Source: Patescibacteria group bacterium
GTDB lineage: Bacteria; Patescibacteriota; Minisyncoccia; Phycocordibacterales; UBA2100
Direction: 5' to 3'
Assembly: GCA_015489565.1 (NCBI GenBank)
Contig: WFZM01000049.1
Coordinates: 1 to 18,131 of the forward strand
DNA length: 18,131 nucleotides
The notes beneath the pieces are model-generated. The model saw only the letters and a list, made by a program, of their open reading frames with translations. It searched no databases and was not told the DNA's origin. A program made the position numbers and the translations under genes. The stretch's first letter is position 1, and each line of letters starts with the position of its first letter. Below are positions 14,613-18,131 of this stretch, piece by piece.

Positions 14613-15071
14613 TTATTTTAAGTCCTTAAGCTCGGATTCAAGCTTTTTTATGTCCTCCTTTGCAGACTTTGCCAGATCTTTTTTACCCTCTTTTTCAAAG
14701 GTTTTGACAAAAGACTTAAGCTTGTCAATAGCTCTTTTAATTTCTGCCTTCTTGGCTTCTTTTTGAGCTTTTTCTTCTTCTATTTTGCTTGCCTCTTTTT
14801 CATACTTTTTAATATCTACAGGTAAATCCTGCTCCTGACCCTGAGCCGGCTCAAGAGCTACAAAATCTGACAATTTATCTTCAAATATTTGGTCTATAAA
14901 GCTTGCTAGCGCATCCCATTCAGAAAGTCTGAGTTTTGGGTCAGGTAACGGCCTTGCCATCTTGTTTTGCGCCAAAAAAGCCTCATACTCCTCAGGAGAA
15001 GAGAACTCTTTTTCAATCTTCTCTTCTTTGCCATTTACATTTTTTACTATAGTTATTTTACCTTTAAACAT
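14613..15071 (-). CDS. Conserved-looking charged helical hypothetical protein
   Basis: This 152-aa cytoplasmic protein is not recognised as any characterised family. The N-terminal part (MFKGKITIVKNVNGKEEKIE, then EFSSPEEYEAFLAQN, to about residue 36) looks like a short beta-hairpin followed by a helix. A middle section (about 45-85) includes LSEWDALASFIDQIFEDKL. From about residue 87 to the end it is almost entirely Lys/Glu/Ala/Leu, a predicted long helix or coiled coil (KEASKIEEEKAQKEAKKAE, DIKKLESELKDLK). The start is supported by a promoter (15105-15133) and a weak AAGAAG before the ATG. A 20-bp perfect palindrome overlaps that promoter, suggesting repression. It converges with ung and shares its terminator. 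Confidence 0.7.
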   Translation of the reverse strand: MFKGKITIVKNVNGKEEKIEKEFSSPEEYEAFLAQNKMARPLPDPKLRLSEWDALASFIDQIFEDKLSDFVALEPAQGQEQDLPVDIKKYEKEASKIEEEKAQKEAKKAEIKRAIDKLKSFVKTFEKEGKKDLAKSAKEDIKKLESELKDLK

Positions 15072-15090
15072 AAACTTCTTTTTTATTACT

Positions 15091-15110
15091 TATAATGTAG
15101 CTACATTATA
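15091..15110. promoter_or_regulatory. 20-bp perfect palindrome over a promoter, candidate operator
   Basis: TATAATGTAG is followed immediately by its exact reverse complement CTACATTATA. It includes the -10 box of the 152-aa gene on the minus strand and an identical TATAAT on the plus strand. A dimeric repressor site is the simplest reading; the regulator is unknown. Confidence 0.6.
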
Positions 15111-15133
15111 CATCTTTGTTCTACAGTTTGCAA
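15105..15133 (-). promoter_or_regulatory. Promoter of the 152-aa gene: TTGCAA-17-TATAAT
   Basis: The minus strand has TTGCAA (15133-15128), a 17-base spacer and a perfect TATAAT (15110-15105), giving a leader of about 27 bases before the ATG at 15071. Confidence 0.7.
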
Positions 15134-15206
15134 GTACAAGTAATTAAGCAAATATGCAAGGGCTTTACTTATCCGGTAGCAGGTCAAAGGAAATAATAAA
15201 AAATAT

Positions 15207-15255
15207 AAAAAGTGGAGGTTGAGCCTCCACTTTTTGCAACAATTGCAAAAAGTGG
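15207..15255. terminator. Overlapping hairpins; first is terminator-like on both strands
   Basis: Hairpin A: AAAAAGTGGAGG (15207-15218), loop TTGAG, CCTCCACTTTTT (15224-15235), 12 bp with T-tracts on both strands. Hairpin B reuses the right arm of A: CCACTTTTTGCAA (15227-15239), loop CAA, TTGCAAAAAGTGG (15243-15255), 13 bp. A and B cannot form together. A third imperfect stem (CAATT at 15240 with AATTG ending near 15268) competes with B. On the minus strand A is followed by TTTTT and more T-rich sequence, so it could be a backup terminator for nusA transcripts. Confidence 0.6.
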
Positions 15256-15285
15256 AACTTTTGAATTGTGGAATTTGCACATAAC

Positions 15286-15308
15286 GGAGCTTGAACCTCC
15301 ATTTTTTT
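15286..15308. repeat. Decayed second copy of the GGAGGTTGAGCCTCC hairpin
   Basis: GGAGCTTGAACCTCC followed by ATTTTTTT differs from the core of the hairpin at 15214-15228 at only two positions, but these break the middle pair, leaving a 4-bp stem. The shared loop and T-tract suggest a duplicated element that has since diverged. Confidence 0.45.
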
Positions 15309-15373
15309 CTTTTAGCTGCGGTTAAGGGCTTTTGTCTTGTGGATTTAGGTCTCAAGAATAGATGCGCATAAAG

Positions 15374-15406
15374 AAAAATCTAACAGGCAAGACCTGTTAG
15401 ATTTTT
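15374..15406. terminator. Intrinsic terminator downstream of nusA
   Basis: AAAAATCTAACAGG, loop CAAGA, CCTGTTAGATTTTT: a 14-bp perfect stem with T-tracts on both strands, 38 bases after the nusA stop. The stem repeats the one after ung; only the 5-base loop and the outermost A/T pair differ. Confidence 0.88.
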
Positions 15407-15443
15407 CCGTTTCTTGATTTTTCTTTGTTTTATGGCTTTTACT

Positions 15444-16793
15444 TTAGTTTTTAGTTTTTTCCAGCTCTTCTTTTGTGTCTTCAGCTTCCTCTTGGGACTC
15501 TTCTAGATCTTCTGGGTTTTCGCCTTCTTTGTCTTGGCTGTCACCTGCTTCTTCTTGTTCAGTATCGGAATTTTCCGTATTTTTCGCTTCTTCCTCTTTG
15601 GTGCTTGGGGCTTCACTGTCGTTTATTTCTGTTTTTTCAGGCAATTCTTTTATCTCAACATCATCTCCATCAGAGCTTGCCAGAGATTCTCCATCCACGC
15701 CGTAGATATCTATCTTGTAGCCCAAAAGCTTTGCTGCCAAGCGAACATTTTGACCACCACGACCAATCGCTAATGATTGCTGGTCTTCAGCCACTTCCAC
15801 TTTTGCCACCCTATTTTCTTTATCTATTATTTGCACATCAAGCACCTCAGCCGGGGAAAGAGCGCGCGCAATCATCTCCTCCTCGTCATCTGTCCATTCA
15901 ACTATATCTATCTTCTCTCCTCCAAGCTCACTTGTAACAGTAGATACCCTTACTCCTCTTGCGCCTACCAGAGTTCCTACAGGGTCTATTCTATCGTCCA
16001 GTGAATAAGCCGCGACTTTTGAACGCCTTCCGGGCTCGCGCACTACGGCCTTTATCTCCACTGTTCCGGCCTCAAGCTCTGGAGCTTCTTGCTTAAACAG
16101 TTCTATTAAGAATTCATTTCTTGTACGAGAAAGTTTTAAGAAAGAGCCTCTCGCCTCCGGATCTATTTTATACAATAGAGCGCGCACCCTTTCGCCTTGC
16201 CGGTATCTTTCACCCGGAATTTGTTCCTCATATGGCAAAATGGCTATTGCTCTGCCTAAATCTATAAAAAGATTACCTCTTTCAAACCTCTGAACATGTC
16301 CGGTGACTATTTGCCCCACCTTTTCACCGAACTCTTTTATGCTTGCCTCTCTTTCCGCTGCTCGTATTTTTTGCATTATAACTTGCTTTGCTGTTTGTGC
16401 CGCAATGCGCCCAAAGTCTTCTTTTGCTTCAAGTGGGAACTCTATCTCATCATCAAGCTCAACGTCTGATTTTATGAGTTTTGCAGCTTCTATGCGAATG
16501 TGATGCTCCGGGTTAAAGCGTGTCTTTCCTTCTTTGTCTTCATCGCTTAAAGATTCATCTTCCGGGTCATAGACTGTACTGTCGTCAACCACTATCTTGA
16601 CTTGCGAAAAGTGCACATCACCGCTTTCCGGATCAAACTTGGCGCGGATAATCTGCCCTTTTTTGCCATACTCTTTTTTATATGCGGCCGCAAAAGCGTG
16701 TTCTATCGCCTCAAGAACCTTCTCTTTTGCAATACCTTTTTCTTGCTCCAGCTCGCTTAAAGCCGAGTTTAAAACTTTCAGATCAAATAACAT
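15444..16793 (-). CDS. nusA: Transcription termination/antitermination factor NusA
   Basis: NusA binds RNA polymerase and modulates pausing, intrinsic termination and antitermination. This protein has 449 aa. The N-terminal polymerase-binding domain spans about residues 1-130 (EKGIAKEKVLEAIEHAFAAA). The S1 domain (about 158-212) begins GQIVTGHVQRFERGNLFIDL and continues YEEQIPGERYRQGERVRALL. KH1 (about 240-305) contains VGTLVGARGVRVSTVTSELG. KH2 (about 315-375) contains SLAIGRGGQNVRLAAKLLGY. From about 385 the tail is low-complexity and very acidic (Glu, Asp, Ser, Lys) and replaces the acidic repeats of some NusA proteins. Its 145-base leader carries a promoter and three hairpins, which fits autoregulation of nusA. 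No Shine-Dalgarno sequence precedes the ATG. Confidence 0.97.
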   Translation of the reverse strand: MLFDLKVLNSALSELEQEKGIAKEKVLEAIEHAFAAAYKKEYGKKGQIIRAKFDPESGDVHFSQVKIVVDDSTVYDPEDESLSDEDKEGKTRFNPEHHIRIEAAKLIKSDVELDDEIEFPLEAKEDFGRIAAQTAKQVIMQKIRAAEREASIKEFGEKVGQIVTGHVQRFERGNLFIDLGRAIAILPYEEQIPGERYRQGERVRALLYKIDPEARGSFLKLSRTRNEFLIELFKQEAPELEAGTVEIKAVVREPGRRSKVAAYSLDDRIDPVGTLVGARGVRVSTVTSELGGEKIDIVEWTDDEEEMIARALSPAEVLDVQIIDKENRVAKVEVAEDQQSLAIGRGGQNVRLAAKLLGYKIDIYGVDGESLASSDGDDVEIKELPEKTEINDSEAPSTKEEEAKNTENSDTEQEEAGDSQDKEGENPEDLEESQEEAEDTKEELEKTKN

Positions 16794-16938
16794 AAGCTTT
16801 TATTAAAATTTTTAATCTTAACTACGGGGTGGATATAAAAGCTACCCCGAGCGTTTTTTGTGTGCTACCCAAAAAGCTTCGCATTTAGGGCAACACAACC
16901 CTTTAACAAAAAAGGTACGGCTCTCGCCGACCTTTAGC
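16794..16938 (-). promoter_or_regulatory. Structured nusA mRNA leader with three hairpins
   Basis: Reading 5' to 3' on the minus strand: hairpin 1 (16935-16911) has AAAGGT/ACCTTT plus CGGC/GCCG around a GAGA (GNRA) tetraloop with one unpaired U, then a run of six U. Hairpin 2 (16898-16858) pairs TTGTGT with ACACAA and CCC with GGG around a long loop. Hairpin 3 (16849-16825) pairs CGGGGT with ACCCCG. Hairpin 1 has the form of an intrinsic terminator or a 5' protective stem-loop. The region may instead, or also, encode the small ORF at 16842-16940. Confidence 0.5.
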
Positions 16939-16940
16939 AT
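16842..16940 (-). CDS. Candidate 32-aa small protein with CCxxC motif in the nusA leader
   Basis: An ATG at 16940 opens a 32-codon frame ending in TAG at 16842-16844, entirely inside the nusA leader. It reads MLKVGESRTFFVKG, then LCCPKCEAFW and VAHKKRSG. It looks more protein-like than chance: a basic C-terminus, aromatic residues and a CCPKC cluster as in half a zinc ribbon. The ATG lies only 4 bases after the -10 box, a little close for a leaderless start, so the true transcription start matters. It could be a leader peptide controlling nusA, a free-standing small zinc-binding protein, or a coincidence of the structured leader. No family is recognised. Confidence 0.35.
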   Translation of the reverse strand: MLKVGESRTFFVKGLCCPKCEAFWVAHKKRSG

Positions 16941-16944
16941 TTAC

Positions 16945-16972
16945 AGTATAACAGGCTTTTAAAATAAAGCAA
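16945..16972 (-). promoter_or_regulatory. nusA promoter: TTGCTT-16-TATACT with TGT extension
   Basis: On the minus strand TTGCTT (16972-16967), a 16-base spacer ending in TGT, and TATACT (16950-16945). The -35 lies inside an 18-base inverted repeat (AATAAAGC-AA-GCTTTATT, 16963-16980). That repeat could be a weak terminator for the upstream membrane-protein gene or a regulator site. Confidence 0.65.
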
Positions 16973-17025
16973 GCTTTATTAAATAAAAAAGCCAGGTACT
17001 ATACTTAATGTTTAACTCATTTTGG

Positions 17026-17664
17026 TCAGCCCTTATACCAATTTATTTTTTTGAAGATAGGGAGTGATATTATATAGATAGCAAATATATACACTGACCA
17101 CTCAAGGGTATTATTAAAAATCAAAGACCAATTACCGGAGCCTAACAATCTGTAAGCCCAGCGCGGACTTAAACTATCACAGAGATTAAATGCACAATTA
17201 ACATTAAAATGCGGGCTGGTAAAAAATACAGTTAATACAAATAATATAAAAACTGCAACTATAGCTAGAAACACAGACACTTTACGAAATCCAAATCGAA
17301 AAATAGCCCATAGAGATACGGGTATTAGTAAAAAGTGCATAAAAAGACTGCTGTAAACCATTAGGTCAGTGATGTTTCCCGTGAGTATCCAGCTATTTCT
17401 ACCTGCACTTTTAGAAAATATAGTTAAGAAGAAATCCCATATCCAAAGCGCCTGCGCTGGAATAGCTGTTAAAAATACAGTGCTAGCCAGTAGAGAGTTT
17501 TTAAGCAGCAGGGCTACGGCTAAAACAAGAGTTGCTATATCGCAATACCACAAAACAGAATTTAGCGAGAACTCCCCCTTGATATACAAGACGCCCTGAT
17601 TAAGCACTACAGACAAAATTAATATAGATGCTAAAACAATATCCAGACTTCTTAATCTTAACAT
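17026..17664 (-). CDS. Polytopic membrane protein of unknown function
   Basis: This 212-aa protein has about six predicted membrane spans (roughly residues 7-27, 37-55, 57-78, 98-122, 127-149 and 187-205). Polar residues inside or next to spans may mark a functional site: W74-W76-D77 after the third, H110 in the fourth (FMHFLLIP), and the loop SPHFNVNCAFNLCDSLSP (about 150-167) with two cysteines. I do not recognise the family. It starts 18 bases downstream of the RCC1-like gene stop on the same strand, so they may be co-transcribed; a link between the two functions is only inferred from position. No Shine-Dalgarno sequence is evident. Confidence 0.65.
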   Translation of the reverse strand: MLRLRSLDIVLASILILSVVLNQGVLYIKGEFSLNSVLWYCDIATLVLAVALLLKNSLLASTVFLTAIPAQALWIWDFFLTIFSKSAGRNSWILTGNITDLMVYSSLFMHFLLIPVSLWAIFRFGFRKVSVFLAIVAVFILFVLTVFFTSPHFNVNCAFNLCDSLSPRWAYRLLGSGNWSLIFNNTLEWSVYIFAIYIISLPIFKKINWYKG

Positions 17665-17682
17665 GATTTATTTTGATTGGTG

Positions 17683-18131
17683 TTAATTAGTGTTAGGACA
17701 AGGATTATGCCCCCCGTTTACACTTACGAAGCTGGTTCCTGTTGGGGCGCCGGAGCCGCCGTAATTTGAGTTACCCCAAGCTACTATTGAACCATCTGAT
17801 TTGAGAGCAGCGTACGCCCAAGAATTAGAAAAAATGTTTACAAATCCGGTTCCTGTTGGGGCGCCGGAGCCGCCGTAGTTAGCGTCACCCCAGGCAACAA
17901 TGGAGCCATCGGACTTAAGGGCGGCGAAAGAACCGCTGGTGGAATAAATCTTTACAAATCCAGTTCCTGTTGGGGCGCCGGAGCCGCCGTAGTTAGCGTC
18001 ACCCCAGGCAACAATGGAGCCATCGGACTTAAGGGCGGCGAAAGCCCATCCATTAGAATAAATCTTTACAAATCCAGTTCCTGTTGGGGCGCCGGAGCCG
18101 CCGTAGTTAGCGTCACCCCAGGCAACAATGG
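17683..18131 (-). CDS. RCC1-like repeat protein, C-terminal part (partial)
   Basis: A minus-strand frame enters the window edge without a start codon and ends at TAA 17683-17685, giving 149 codons. It consists of a 38-residue repeat of the form ALKSDGSIVAWGDANYGG, then SGAPTGTGFVKIYSNGWAFA. The 'ALKSDGS--AWG' core is the RCC1_2-type beta-propeller motif, seen in many bacterial exported proteins. Residues just before ALKSDGS vary between copies (SNGWAF, STSGSF, SNSWAY), while the rest is near-identical. The last, more diverged unit ends in VNGGHNPCPNTN. The N-terminus is outside the window, so export and full repeat number are unknown. A propeller or surface-binding role is inferred. Confidence 0.85.
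   Translation of the reverse strand, partial: IVAWGDANYGGSGAPTGTGFVKIYSNGWAFAALKSDGSIVAWGDANYGGSGAPTGTGFVKIYSTSGSFAALKSDGSIVAWGDANYGGSGAPTGTGFVNIFSNSWAYAALKSDGSIVAWGNSNYGGSGAPTGTSFVSVNGGHNPCPNTN
17735..18131 (-). repeat. Tandem 114-bp near-identical coding repeats
   Basis: The plus-strand landmark GTTCCTGTTGGGGCGCCGGA recurs at 17735, 17849, 17963 and 18077, exactly 114 bases (38 codons) apart. The units from 17849 onward are almost identical in DNA, including silent positions, and are GC-richer than the surrounding genes. The array continues past the window edge. Confidence 0.92.

Larger units (their letters stand above)
15072..15443. other. Gene-free stretch with promoter, palindrome and several hairpins
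   Basis: This 372-base gap lies between the start of the 152-aa gene and the end of nusA. From left to right it holds a palindromic promoter (15091-15133), a nested set of competing hairpins (15207-15268), a decayed second copy of the first hairpin (15286-15308), and the nusA terminator (15374-15406). An 84-codon minus-strand frame across it (15101-15355, TTG start) is low-complexity, follows the DNA hairpin repeats and is not believed to be a gene. No tRNA is seen. Confidence 0.6.

Noticed and set aside
15179..15222. Short plus-strand frame from an ATG near 15154 ending in the hairpin (about 22 codons)
   Set aside because: Too short, no recognisable motif and its end overlaps the hairpin stem; no promoter support.
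15286..15301. T-arm-like GGTTCAAG on the minus strand suggesting a tRNA fragment
   Set aside because: No acceptor, D or anticodon stem around it; it is better explained as a decayed copy of the neighbouring hairpin.
15101..15355. 84-codon minus-strand frame with Cys residues between nusA and the 152-aa gene
   Set aside because: TTG start, repetitive because it reads through the hairpin repeats, hydrophobic low-complexity end, and it overlaps the terminator-like hairpin and the palindromic promoter.
16948..16955. Isolated TAACAGG (also CCTGTTA near 12142) as extra copies of the repeated terminator motif
   Set aside because: A 7-base word is expected about twice in a window of this size on both strands; only the paired longer stems are significant.
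17735..18131. Regular repeats that might be a CRISPR array
   Set aside because: The period is 114 bases with near-identical sequence throughout, and it reads as one open frame with RCC1-like motifs.

Overview
The window looks like a chromosomal segment of a small-genome bacterium of the Candidate Phyla Radiation (Patescibacteria, most likely Parcubacteria-like). This is an inference from several features. The coding is AT-rich and compact. Housekeeping proteins are short (RecO about 185 aa, MetG without a C-terminal tRNA-binding domain, IleS of 960 aa). IleS is of the eukaryote-like type 2, and GlyRS is the single-chain alpha2 type. There are NYN-domain proteins, small toxin-antitoxin (TA) pairs, large one-span surface proteins, and almost no Shine-Dalgarno sequences. 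TGA is used as stop, which argues against the CPR lineages that read UGA as glycine.

Layout. 1-675: the tail of an unknown gene, then a secreted Cys-containing protein (+). 737-1904 (-): two adjacent TA modules, a COG2929/COG5304 (BrnT/BrnA-like) pair and a Phd/YefM antitoxin overlapping a RelE-type toxin that is broken by one missing base. 1976-3971 (-): a DUF6624 protein directly downstream of metG. 4023-5381 (-): a decayed NYN-domain fragment and an AI-2E/PerM family transporter. 5499-6152 (+): a second secreted protein sharing the N-terminal module of the first. 6206-13219 (-): glycyl-tRNA synthetase, a large one-span membrane protein with an extracytoplasmic beta-rich region, recO and ileS. 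13297-14543 (+): an intact NYN-domain protein, a hairpin and ung. 14613-18131 (-): a charged helical hypothetical protein, a hairpin-rich gap, nusA with a structured leader that also holds a 32-codon ORF, a polytopic membrane protein, and the C-terminal part of an RCC1-like repeat protein running off the end.

Three aminoacyl-tRNA synthetases (Met, Gly, Ile), NusA, RecO and Ung form the core. Accessory material (TA pairs, NYN remnant, secreted Cys-rich proteins, repeat protein) sits between them. The most interesting signals are regulatory. Several genes have an extended -10 box (TGN-TATAAT or close) 6-8 bases before the start codon, which predicts leaderless mRNAs and moves several starts inward. 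The same terminator stem (AATCTAACAGG and its complement) closes two different transcription units. The nusA leader combines a promoter, three hairpins and a small CCxxC-containing ORF. A 20-bp perfect palindrome overlaps the promoter of the 152-aa hypothetical gene. No single large new system such as a defence locus is evident.
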